From the NCBI GenBank assembly GCA_020746995.1, contig JAGPXD010000004.1:2790001-2854000 (forward strand): a DNA stretch of 64,000 bases, read 5' to 3'. The notes below the pieces were generated by a model. The model worked only from the letters and a program-made list of their open reading frames with translations, ran no database searches and was not told the DNA's origin. This DNA comes from Plectosphaerella cucumerina (taxonomy: Eukaryota > Ascomycota > Sordariomycetes > Glomerellales > Plectosphaerellaceae). Of the stretch, positions 51,852-63,000 are shown piece after piece (positions within the stretch are counted from its first letter, which is position 1; every line of letters starts with the position of its first letter). The position numbers and the translations under genes were made by a program.

Positions 51852-53715
51852 GGTTGAAAGGGGTTTGGGCGATTGCGCCGCAAGAGAGCTTGAGGTTGGT
51901 CGGTCGGGCTATGACAGCGCACGGGGCGGGTAGGTGTCGGTAGCTTCTGTCGCGGCGGGTGACAGAGAGCTAGAGCTGGGCGAGCCTGAGGTGTGCGGTT
52001 GTTGTAGCGGCAAAAGCCGGCGGGTGGTAGGGACCTCGAGATGGAGTATCGAGGGCGGCCCGGGCGACTTTTTGACAAGGGGCTCGCTCGGGGCGGCGGT
52101 CGTGGTCAAGCGTGGTGAATGAGAGTCGAGAAGGAAAGAATGGATTAATTGGTCGTCATGCAGGCACAATTCACTGGGACAGACCGAGGGCCGCAACAAT
52201 GGCAATGGCCATGTAGAAAGGGGAGGGGGGAGGAGGGGGGGAGGTGAAGGGGGGAAGAGATGGAGGAGGAGAGAAGAATTGTTGGAGTTTCGGCGCGAGC
52301 TAGAGATAGCACAGATGGAGGAACGGGATGGGACGGACGGCAACCCACGGTCGGTCGGACGTGTGAGCAGTGATGGAGGCCTTTTCGTCAAAAGGGGCTC
52401 GACGACATGCGGATGCGGGCGGGCAAGGGCAAAAAACGTAAGCTGTTCGTTCAGAAGCTCGTGTTCCGTTGGTTGGATGGAGCCAGTGGCCGTTCAGCTT
52501 GCTGCTTTTGCCTGGTGAAGGGTGAGGTGGCCTCATGCCCTGGTACCTGCCTGCACCTGCACCTGCACCTGTCCAACTGCTGGGCGCTGGCGTGGAGCTA
52601 GGGGCGGATCACTGCATGAAGCTGGCCCACGACGCGTCCACGTTCGAGACTCCACGCGTCGCCGGCCTCATCTGCTGGCAGGTGTCACGACTACACAGCT
52701 GCTGGCGTCTGCCCGTCCCGCCCGCCCACCAGGCCCGGACCATCTTCCCTGGGCTTCCCTAGACTCCCCTGGGCTGATCGTGGAATTCCATCCGGGGAAT
52801 GGGGTGTCCCTGGCTTCCCGACCGCGGCCCATTCCAAATCGAGACGCGTGAGAAAAAGCAGCCGCCGCATATCCAGGCGCGTGTCGCATCAAACGTGCCC
52901 TCCCGTGCCAGCTCACTGCGTCTTCAGGCGGTATCCTTGAAGTTTCTCACCAAGGGCGAGCATTTCCAGGTTGAGGTTTGAGGCGGAGGATGGGGCAAAG
53001 GGGCAAAGCAAGCCTGAGCTGGGCCATCTCGATCCCGCCAGGCGTCCCCCTTTCTCTTATTAGCCAGGCCCGCGCCTGCTGCAGGAAAAGCGAGAGTGAG
53101 AAGTGTGTGAGAGAGTGAGCAGAGAAGAGAAGAGCAGGCCCATCCATCCATCGGCTGCAGCTGCAGATGAGTGCGCTGCGCGTGGAGAGCTCGAGCCCCC
53201 CTGTGAAAGGCGGCCAATCTCCCCGAATGAGGTCCATTTGCTACTGGCTGCCACGATACGACTGTTTTTTTCCCGCGAGCCGGCTTCTGAGAGCAGACGG
53301 CCTCGAACCCGGTCCCGGCACCGAACCTCGCGATCAATCGCTTCTCTCTCCTCTCACATCTTCGGAGAGTCCTCTTCATCCACGTCGTCTCGACACCTTG
53401 CCGTCCCGTGATTGTCCGCCGCCACCTTCCGTCACGAGCCCCAATGCCGCCGCCGACGCACCAGCCACAACACTACCACCAGTAGCAGCAGGTCACACCA
53501 CTGACTCTCACAAGGCAAGCAGCACCCACGAGCGACGGGCACCTGCCTCTGCCTCTGTGCTAGCAGCAGAACCGGTCCTGTTGGCACGCTCGGCTTGGCC
53601 GCTCCCGCCTGTCACCGACGCTCCCGTGCCGGGTCTCAACCCAAATTCCCTTCAAGTTCCTGCCCGCCGCCGTCGGCCACTCTCGTGGTCACGGTCTGGC
53701 CAAAGCCTCGTCCTC
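51852..53715. other. Divergent promoter between pmt1 and ssk1
   Basis: No gene. Contains (CTGCAC)n near 52551-52572, a GACGCGT...ACGCGTC inverted pair near 52628-52662 and another ACGCGT near 52844. An open frame from 53167 runs in phase into SSK1. Confidence 0.5.
52551..52572. repeat. (CTGCAC)n short tandem repeat
   Basis: Three to four copies of a 6-bp unit in the pmt1-ssk1 intergenic region. Confidence 0.8.
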
Positions 53716-56167
53716 ATGGGCTCCAACCTCAAGGCCCGTCTCAAAGCCAAGTTTGTTCGGAGAAGTTCCACCGGCGCCTCCATCTCCTCGGCCCACAGCG
53801 ATCGGGAGACGCAGACTCAGCACTCGACTTCGCAGCGGGACGAAGCAAAGAGCATCGCGTCCATCGACGATCGCTCCCATACCCATTCCCGCCCTGCCTC
53901 GGTCCGCGCTCCTCCTGTTGCTGCCACCACCACACAAGAACAGCAGCACCGAGCATCCCCCGACAGCGTCGGAGACGGGCCCCCGACCGCAAGCTCGACC
54001 GTCCCGACCTCATCCGCCACAAGTGGCAGTTCATCCCCGAGCAACGTCGGCAAGCCCGTCGCCGCCCGTGACGCCGAGCTTGAACAGACGACGGCGCCTG
54101 ACCGCCCACTAGCTAGTGACGCGGCCACAGACGGCAACGATCTGCGTCCACCCTCCACTGCTGCCGCTACAGCACCACCGACGACAGTCTCTTCCCAGCT
54201 TCCCAGCATCAACGAAGACCAACCTCTAGCCGGCGCCGCCCTCCTGCCAAACTCGGAAAACCTCTTCACAGCGGTGCCCAAGTCCACCGTCGACACAACC
54301 GCACCCGACGCCTCTCCCACCGACAACAACGTCGACCCCCTGAGCACCTCGTCCGAGAGTACCGACGCTCCAAACGCTCCATACACGCCCCTCCCAACCG
54401 CTGGAGCCGGCTCAAGCTCGCCGACGACGTCGCCCGTGAGGCCGACTGGCCCGCCTCGGCGACAGAGCCTCCTGCCCAACCGACAGACGACACTAATCAA
54501 AACCCTCCTCCATCACACACACGGTATAGACCCCGATCTCCTCAACGTCGAGTCGCTCCTCCCCATCAACGCCAACATGGTCACCCGCAAGGTCTGGGTC
54601 AGGCGGGGCACCGGCTCAGCAACCCTCATCACCGTCAACGAGGACGACCTCGTCGACGATGTCCGCGACCTTATCCTGCGCAAGTACGCCAACTCCCTCG
54701 GCAGGCACTTCGACTCGCCCGACCTCGTCCTGCGCCTCGTCTCGCGCGAGCAGCGCCAAGAGAGGATCCTCGGTCCCGAAGAGCCAGTCGGCAGGACGCT
54801 GGACGCCTACTATCCCGGCGGCCAGACCGTCGACGAGGCCCTCGTCATCGACACCCCGACCCGGCGCACCCCGAGGCCCTCGCCCCGCGCCGGTCCCGCC
54901 CATGCCATCTACTACGCCACCGCCCCCGACGACGGCAGGCCATCAGAGGCGGGGGAGGGTTATTTTCCAGTCGTGAACCCGATACCTTCGCCGAACCTGC
55001 CAGTCCCTGTCGTCGCCCAGGTTAACGGTGTCACAACACACACCACGCACGTTGCCCAGCCTCACTCCATAGCTGTGCTCGGTACGGGCCAGATTCCACC
55101 CATACCCTCCCCGGGTGGCACACGGTCTCGCGCCTATAGGGAACGGCCCGACCGGCCGCGGCTTGGCAGGACGCACACATCATCCCCAACCATCATCAAC
55201 ACCATCACCTCGCAGCCCTCCCAGGCCGCGCCGCCTCAGTCCGCTACCAGCTTCCATCCGAGATTACCCCCGTCTAGGACACACTCCAACACCTCGGATC
55301 CGAACGGCATGCCACCTGCAGGCCCCGGCGTCCCTTCGCCCTCCGCCGCCGTTGAGCCACCGCAGGTCCAGAGGACCGCCACCCCGCCACCAAGGGTGGC
55401 CTCGCCCCGGCCATCTAGCTCGCGCTTGAAGACCAAGAAGAAGACCATCGACCACCCCGTCCTGCCACCGGGCATGCTCAACGGCGGCGTACCCCCCATC
55501 AACGTCCTCATTGTCGAGGATAACCCCATCAACCTGAAGCTGCTCGAGGCGTTCGTCAAGCGACTCAAGGTACGGTGGAAGACAGCAATGAACGGCAAGG
55601 AGGCCGTGGACAAGTGGAAGATGGGAGGCTTCCATCTTGTTCTCATGGACATTCAGCTGCCCGTCATGAGTGGCCTGCAGGCCACCAGGGAAATCCGGCG
55701 GCTGGAAAGGCTCAACTCCATCGGCGTCTTCTCGTCCTCGGCCGAAAGCGCGCCGGGCGACCCGGAGGCTGGCGACGGCAAGCTCGAGGACAAGGACAGG
55801 CTCGAGAAGCCTGAGATGTTCAAGAGCCCCGTCATCATTGTGGCGCTCACGGCAAGCTCTTTGCAGAGCGACAGGCACGAGGCATTGGCGGCCGGCTGCA
55901 ACGACTTCCTGACAAAGGTGAGCATCCCCTCTCCCCCTACACACATTATGTATCGCCCCTCGAGACTAACCATCAATACAGCCCGTCAACTTTGTCTGGC
56001 TCGAGCGCAAGGTCATGGAGTGGGGCTGCATGCAGGCCCTGATCGACTTTGACGGCTGGCGGCAGTGGAAGGACTTTACGCTGGAGGAGCAGGCTGAGAA
56101 GAAGGCATCTGCCTCCAAGGCCAAGGCGAAAAAGAACCGCCTCTCCATGACGACAGCAGCGGCCTAA
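53716..56167 (+). CDS. ssk1: Response regulator SSK1 of the HOG pathway
   Basis: Receives phosphate from the Ypd1 phosphotransfer protein and, when unphosphorylated, activates the Ssk2-type MAPKKK. Two exons, 53716-55917 and 55982-56167; 795 residues. The start at MGSNLKARLKAKF gives the short basic N-terminus usual for fungal Ssk1. The long Ser/Thr/Pro-rich region is followed by a conserved block near residues 285-380 (VTRKVWVRRGTGSATLITVNEDDLVDDVRDLILRKYAN). The receiver domain begins near residue 594: VLIVEDN, phospho-acceptor D645 in LVLMDIQLP, Thr in ALTAS, and Lys in FLTKPVN, formed by splicing the 64-nt intron. A C-terminal basic tail (KKNRLSMTT) is typical. The receiver carries a Ser/Asp-rich insert after REIRRLERLNSIGVF. 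Confidence 0.94.
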
Positions 56168-56895
56168 ACGGGGTGGCGGTCCATCGCGGCACACGATCCG
56201 GGGGACATCCTGCTCCCCCAATTTCTTAACGAACACGATGTCATTTTTCGTTTGGGCCGGCCGGCCGGGCGTGCGTTGGACACGGCGGCTTGAAGCACCA
56301 AAGCAAGCACGCACTGTACTAATTGACAGCGTCCACCATGTGCTCGCCATCTGCAACTGCTTTTTCTGTACTTGTAACTAGGTAGCCACCTGATGTGATG
56401 GTGGGAGAGACGGGGACGGAGAGGAGAATGCCATTGAGCGGGCAAATTCATCGAGGCAGCGGCGCAGAACTTCAGTCCAAGACATACATGATACCCGAGG
56501 ACCTTTACATCATTTGACCAAATCCACTCTGCGCTCTGCCAATTATCACCCCAATTGACCCAATTGCTCAATTGACACGCGTGTCATGGGCCCCGACTCC
56601 TACGCGACGGGGTTGTCCAGTCTGTCAATCCCGTTAGGGCCCAGAGAACTGAAGTCGCGTGTCCCGTGCAGTGTCCACTCTGAAGCTTCGTGCACGGGCC
56701 ACCATGGCATGAGCTAACAGCAGAAGAATTTTGTGTCCCCTTCTCTGTTCCTTCACTTTCTCTCCCTACACCAATCCATCCAATTCATCCCCCCCCTCTA
56801 CTCCTCCCATCGGCCGTTGAACGCCCTGATGCACCCCCCATCATAACCTTCTGTGTGGAAAGGCTCGCCAAAGCGGCCACCTCTCCATCATCACC
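56168..56895. other. Gene-free interval
   Basis: SSK1 3' end and promoter/leader of the mitoribosomal gene. Repeated CAATTGAC/CAATTG motifs near 56547-56575. No gene seen. Confidence 0.5.
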
Positions 56896-58080
56896 ATGTC
56901 GTCCCGCTCCGCGGCCTCGGTGCTGGCCGCCACCACCAAGCGCTGCGCGGCCCCTACTCCCACGGCGTCGCGTCTCCCCATGCACAGCAGAAGCAGCTTC
57001 TCCACAACACCACAGAACCAGAAGACGACGCTGTTGCGGCAAAAGATGTACAAATACATGACGAGTATGCGTGGCTCCAAGTTTCAGACGGAAATCGAGG
57101 CACCTACCTACCTCGGCGACCTTCCAAACCAGCCCTTCCCCCTGAACCCGTTCTTCAGGAGCGAGGCCGTCTTGACCGACTCAAAGAAGAATGCCATTTA
57201 TGATATGGTGACGCGCGAAAAGCAGTCTCTGAAGGCTGTCTCCGCAAAACATGGTGTCGACGTGCGGCGGGTTGCTGCCGTCATCCGGTTGGGTGCCATT
57301 GAGAGAGACTGGAGAGCAAAGGTAAGACAGACCTCTTCCCACCTCCCCCCTTCTCTTCCATGTCGATGTCGACATGCAGCTTTCATGATGATCCCCTTTC
57401 ACAAATCGATTAGTCTTGAAGACGCAATACATGGTTACACCTTTGGCACTGCGAGCCTCGCTGATTCTAGCTGTCCCCCCATTTTACACATGTTTACTTG
57501 CCACGCGCTATCTTGGTTCGGATCCGCTGACATGGACATGGCACATTGATAGGGAAAACAATTGGCGACGCCGTACGCAAAGGCTCTGCGGCGCTACCTC
57601 CCTCAGACCTTCCCTGATGAACAACACGAGCCCATCAACGAGCTGCACGTCCACAAGTTGACGATGCAGCAGCTCTTCGTCCCCGTGTCCGAGTCGAGAG
57701 AGTTCTCGCGCAAGGACGCCGCAAAGGCGTTCCACCGCAGCATGCTCTCGCCGGACGAACGGTCGCCGCACCCGGAGCTGATCACGATGGAGAAGGACGT
57801 CCTCCGCCAGATGAAACGCGGCGATGCCCTCCAGAAGTTCAGAAACACCACGAGGGCGCAGGAGGACGCCATGCTGGCCCGTGAGGAGCAGCGACGCGTC
57901 GAGGAGGAGAACAAGACGGCGCGCATCGAAACGCCGCGGTTCGAGTTCCGCTTCAAGGACGTCGTCATTGACGTCGCCGGCAAGAGCGGTCGCGGCCGCA
58001 AGGCCATCGGCATGCGCTACGGTGTGCCCTTCAACGACCGCAAGAAGGGTGCGGTCAAGATTCCCACGTCGATGCCGTAA
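56896..58080 (+). CDS. mrps35: Mitochondrial small ribosomal subunit protein Mrps35/Bot1 (mS45-like)
   Basis: Two exons, 56896-57321 and 57553-58080; 317 residues. Basic, Ser/Ala/Arg-rich N-terminus (MSSRSAASVLAATTKR) is a likely mitochondrial targeting sequence. The Bot1p family core is clear: AIYDMVTREKQSLKAVSAKHGVDVRRVAAVIRLGAIERDW. The second exon has MQQLFVPVSESREFSRKDAAKAFHR and a charged coiled stretch, then a C-terminal FEFRFKDVVIDVAGK segment. The 231-nt intron (GTAAGA...GATAG) is long for this window. The protein is a structural part of the mitochondrial 37S subunit and is needed for mitochondrial translation. Confidence 0.9.
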
Positions 58081-59317
58081 GCCTCGGGCTGGTATGCGTG
58101 GGTGTATTTGTGTTGGATATGGAGATGTCGTCGGTGAAGCGGCGACGTGTAACAACGATTTGAGACGATGATTCGGGGGCCGTCCTAACAAGCGATGGAC
58201 GGTCGATACCCTGCCGCTGTGTATCAGCTGTAACATAGGGCGATGCCCGTGTATACCTATTTATTGTCACTGCAAGCAATTTCAGCAACCGCTTCAGCGG
58301 GATTTCAAAGTATTTGAGCTATTGTTGTTGATGACGTGACTGAATATGAGGAAGGAAGCAAATCGGTTTTGGAGTTCTGAAGTTAAACCAAACAGTTTCC
58401 ATATTTCGCTGCCGGCTGTTCGGTCCCTGCATCTGGCCACGATACTTTCCGACTCGGAGAGATTCCAACACCGGCGTCGCCAAGTAGGGGATCACCCGGG
58501 CGGTGGGCAATGGCTGCACCCACGAGCTCCAGCTCGACCCACGGATCACGATGATCCGGGGACGGCCGAGCCGCCACCAAAAGCTGCATGATGAGGTGAT
58601 TCCCGGCTCAAGCCCAGCCGTAGGAGGTCTAGGGTCGACGGACTGAAGACGCTAGATGCTGAGCAAGGTCAGACGTCAGTTCGACGAGCGCGCATCGTCG
58701 AGACGCCGTCCAAGGACCGCCGATCGGCGCCCCGTCATTGGCCAGCGCATCTCACCAGAGCGCCTTTCGCGCCAATCACCAGCTGATGAACGACGTCATC
58801 GGCCCTGATGCCCCTGTTCGCTCTCGAGGTTCAGACGAGAACGGACTGGAACGACCACCAGGGTTGCAGTGCGGTGAGCTCGATGGGTTCGAGACCCTGC
58901 TTTTTTGCTGGACCGGACCCTGAAATCCGGGATGCTGGAGGGGAAGGGAAGGGGCGCCCTTTCTAGTTTAAAGGAATGGTTCGTCCGGTCGTCTTGTATC
59001 CTAGCTCTTGAAAAGAAGAAAGTTTTCTCCCTCCCTGTCGTCACTCAATTCCTTGAGCGGCGTCCATCATAACATCAAATCGCAAAGACGTCACTACCTG
59101 ACCCTCGAGCAATCACACAAGTACCGAGTTGTTGAGACCTCAGCTTGTGACGCACCTTCCCCGCGAACCAAAAAAACAAACTCTATTTCAGGCATTAATC
59201 CCCCGGATCAGGAGCCTCCTCCCTGCGCAATCCACCATCCATCAAACACAACGACCATCGTTAAACCATCACCCGCCGCCCACACGTTTGCGATCGCATC
59301 GCAATACCTCTGCCACC
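58081..59317. other. Gene-free interval
   Basis: Mitoribosomal gene 3' end and promoter/leader of the MARVEL-like gene. A CAGGGT...ACCCTG hairpin with TTCGAGA followed by T6 lies at 58859-58906. Confidence 0.5.
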
Positions 59318-59841
59318 ATGGGTCTACTTCAAATGGGAGCCATGTACCTAGGCTTCTCGGTCCTTCATTTGGCACAGCTCGTCATGGCCGTTACAGTCAT
59401 TGGTCTCTATGCGCCAGACCTTCAACGCGCCAACAAGGTCGGAGGATACGTTGATGGCAAATGGGTTCGCACTTCCCGTCACCGACGACGATTTCGTATC
59501 AAATGCTGACCCTTCTATCACAGGCCTACGCAGTCGTCGTCGGTAGCATCGCCGCCGTAACGTCCCTCATCTATCTGATTCCCTTCGTCCTGCGCATCGG
59601 ATACATCTGGGTGTGGGACACCATTGTCTTCATCCTCTGGATCGCGGCCTTTGGCATTTTCGGCCAGATGTACATCAAGGAAGACGCCGAGGGAGACGAA
59701 GGCATCGAACGTATGAAGAACGCTGTCTGGGTCCTGCTCACGAACGCCCTCCTCTGGCTCATTTCCGCCGTCGCGATGGGCATCTACTGGCTTAGGCACC
59801 GGGAGAAGCACACTCGCTTCACGGGCCGTGCTAGGGTTTAG
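59318..59841 (+). CDS. MARVEL-like four-TM membrane protein
   Basis: Two exons, 59318-59464 and 59524-59841; 154 residues. Four hydrophobic spans: MYLGFSVLHLAQLVMAVTVI, AYAVVVGSIAAVTSLIYLIP, WDTIVFILWIAAFGIFGQMY and VWVLLTNALLWLISAVAMGI. Acidic DAEGDEGIERM lies between spans 3 and 4. This is the layout of fungal MARVEL-domain proteins of the plasma or endomembrane system. The donor TGG|GTTCGC is not consensus, but the acceptor CACAG is good and joining keeps frame (DGKW-AYAVVV). The stop TAG at 59839-59841 is followed by a further 82 open codons in the same frame (see findings). No specific function can be given. Confidence 0.78.
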
Positions 59842-60090
59842 GAGGAAGTAGAGCCTGAGCTGATCACCTACAATGTCGAAGTGACCACGCTTCCTGATGG
59901 CACGCAGCTCGTCAGAGAGTACGAAGAACGGAGATTCCCACAAGCGCAAGGATGCGCACATGGACATTGTTGCGCACATGGACATTGCTGCGCGCACGGA
60001 CATGACAGCGTACGAGGCGGCGAGCGCGAACTACGGCGTGTTGGGTTCGGTCGTGGAGAAGGTAATATTGATATCCGGATTACGCGATGA
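59842..60090 (+). pseudogene. In-frame continuation of the MARVEL gene after its stop
   Basis: Codons directly after the TAG remain open to a TGA at 60088-60090. The first part (YNVEVTTLPDGTQLVREYEE) looks like real protein sequence. The later part falls into three tandem 18-bp repeats at 59953-60006. The +1 frame from about 59930 (AYEAASANYGVLG) also looks protein-like, so a nonsense change plus a frameshift, or a readthrough tail, are both possible. Confidence 0.4.
59953..60006. repeat. Three tandem 18-bp repeats
   Basis: Two nearly identical copies (59953-59970, 59971-59988) and one diverged copy (59989-60006) of TGCGCACATGGACATTGY. The unit length keeps reading frame. Confidence 0.85.
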
Positions 60091-63000
60091 AGAGGATACT
60101 GCGGAGGTTGATACCAGAGCCGCAGCTTCGTCTCGTCTCACTTTTTCTTTTTTTTTCTTTTTTTTCCACCTTCGCTACTGGCTGGTCACCAGGTCGAATA
60201 GCGGAGGTTTGTGCGAATCGATACTTAGAACGATTATCAAAGTACGCCGTACCCCAATATGCATCGGGCTTGACATTCATGGATAACTGCTGTGATGATT
60301 TGATTAAGGAGGACACTTGCAACAGCATCTGGGAGTGCTACACGTGGGAAGAGACTTGGAGGAGTAGTTGTCGACTTCTGGCGCGTGTGAGAACCCAGTC
60401 ATAAACACCGTTTCGTCTGCGAGACATCACATCTCTTCTGGAATGCTCACAGAAGCCCTCGCGCCAGGGAGGCTAGTCTGCGCAACCTGACGCAGATGCG
60501 CCATTCAACTGAACATCAGCTCGAAAAGCTTCCCAGGCTTGGTCAGCGCTGACGGCAGGTAAGATCAGCGGCCCCGAGACGGCTGGTGAAGCGACAGCCA
60601 CAACGCTAGGCTCGCCCGCATGAGATCAGCACGGCAGTAGCAAGATAGTCGCCGTTTCGCAAGACGGGCCTCTAGGACAGAGACAACCGTGTGCTTACGA
60701 TCGACAACGGCATTGGGCTTGGATGCCCTCAGCCCAGGATGGCTTTGTTGAGGCTGTGAAGGACGCATGTCGAGGATCTAGTCCCTCGGGAGGTCGAAGG
60801 TGTCGAGACACGCTGGCTTGGGGGTCCTGGTTGCAGTGCTGCTGATTTCGAGCGCCACCAGAAAAATGACGTAGAGGGTAGCTTGCGGCTTAGGTGCAGG
60901 ATGCACGACTGGCGTCGCATTTGCTGGGAGCACCAACGAACGACCAGACATGCGGCATGCCCCTTTGTCGACCTAATGCGCAAGGGGGTGCTAGCAACAG
61001 CGATGATGTCTGGGATTCGCCACCGTCATTCGGGACGAGATTAGGGGTCTTGGGAGATTCCTGCGTCGAAGGGGGAACGTGTCAGGCTGAAGTCGTGGCG
61101 ATGTCAGGGGTCTGTGTGTTTTGGGAGCCCGACCGACTTCATCACAACATTGTCCGTTTCTGGGGCATCGCAAGAGCAAGGCCCACCGACGCCGTGGCGT
61201 GACCCAGAGGGATATCCCCCGGGGTTGTACAGCGCGGTCATCTGTACCAAGGTGCAAGCTTGGCAAGGCCATATTCCGAGATGGCGCGAAGAGAGAGTCA
61301 TCGGCCATGATGCCCGCCTCCGACGGACCCGGGGCCCGATGCCCGTGGTGGCGGGAAGGCAAGGTAGGGTTGCAAACCGCCAAGAAGCAAAACAGAGCCG
61401 GACGCCCAGCAAAGCAACGGCTTGGACGGCAGGCCGCACGGGGAGAGGAGATGGAGGGGGAGGACGAACGGCGATCCCTTCCATCTCCAGGGGGCGCCCC
61501 CGCTGGCGTCGCATTTGGTCAATGTGATGGGATTCTTGGGCCGATCCTGCGGCGTGTGAGAAGAATCCGATGGGCTTCAACACCAAGAGCCCAAGGGGGA
61601 CCAAACCCTGCCACTCGTGCGGGCGATGCGCAAGGAGGTTTCCCTCGCCGGACTGGCGCGAGGCGGTGAGTGTGAAGATGTTCAGACCACTGGGGTCTAT
61701 CAAGAGCGGTGGCACGATTCACGTGGGCGCCACAGCAGATGGTTGGTCGCGGCAAGGCAGGCGGACACGGCTAGCAAGCTAGTAGACAAGGCGGCGGGAA
61801 TCCGTCGATGAGCCCTGTGCACCGTTGGCCGTATTTCTTGGAACTTGGGGATTCGGATGGACCCCTGTCTTGGTCGTCCACATGTCGGCTGGAGGTGAAG
61901 TGAGCTAGAGGGAGTTACGGGAGGCAGGGATCTTGTGCTTTGATTTTTCTGCCCGGTGAGCTTATCCTCGGAGATGATATGTGGCTCGTAAAGAGTCGTC
62001 TCGTGCGAGACTGTCTCAGGCCGGAGGAGGCCAGCAGACAGATAGCATGTGTTGTCCGCGGAGGGGTGTTTTGAGCCTCTTGGCCCGGCGGCATGCGGAC
62101 GGATCTGGCAGTGGAAAGGCGGGCGGGCGGCTTGTCGAACTGTTTGGCTGCTGGGACCTGGTACAAGGCCCTGCAGTGCTACGGTGCTGCATCGCTAAGA
62201 GGAAAATAAAGGTGGGCGTTCTCTCGGCTTGCGGAGTCTTCCTGGGGCATTGGCGTTTGTGAGGCAGAAGAGGGTCGCATTAGCAGCTGCAGCAGTGCCC
62301 TGCAAGCCACCAGTGAAGGATGGACGGGTGGTTCAAGACTGTTGGTCGTTGGAATGAGGTGCCAGTGATGCTGCAGGCTGCTGCAGCGCCGCAAGTCGCC
62401 TCCCACGCGCCGGCCTGCCAGTGAGCTTCCGTCCTTCTCGGCCGGCAGGTGGGCGATACACATGTCCTACGTCAGTTCTCACCCTGGGGAGGGAGGGGGG
62501 CCGTTTGTGATGGAAGCAGACAGCAGAAGCAGGCGACGTTTTTTCTTCCAGCGCAAACAAGACGCGCCCGAGGAGATATGCGAGACCCACGCCCCGGATG
62601 TTCGGCCAAGGCGCACATGGGAGGGGAGCACCCTGAGAGAAGAGTGAGGAGGGGCGCGGGAGAGACAGACGAGCCCACATGTCGTCTGGGCAGCGGGCGC
62701 AGCGGATCGAAGGAGGTGGCCGTGTCCGCTGTTCTGTTTGTTCAGGAAAACGGATTCGTCAAAGATGGAACTTGAAGTCGGCGAGACATGGTACAACGGG
62801 CGGTGGCTGACATGGAAGGGTTTCCTGTCCTCCGCTTGCGCTTGATGTGACGAAGACATAAATTGTCCTGAGATAAGGCCATGGCGATAGGTATCTGGTA
62901 CAGGCGAGGGCTCATCTTGCTTGGCTGGAGATGGTCGGAGTACGGCAACCAGGAAGAAGGTGTTACTGGCTGGTGTTCGAGCTCAGCCTTCTCCATAGGC

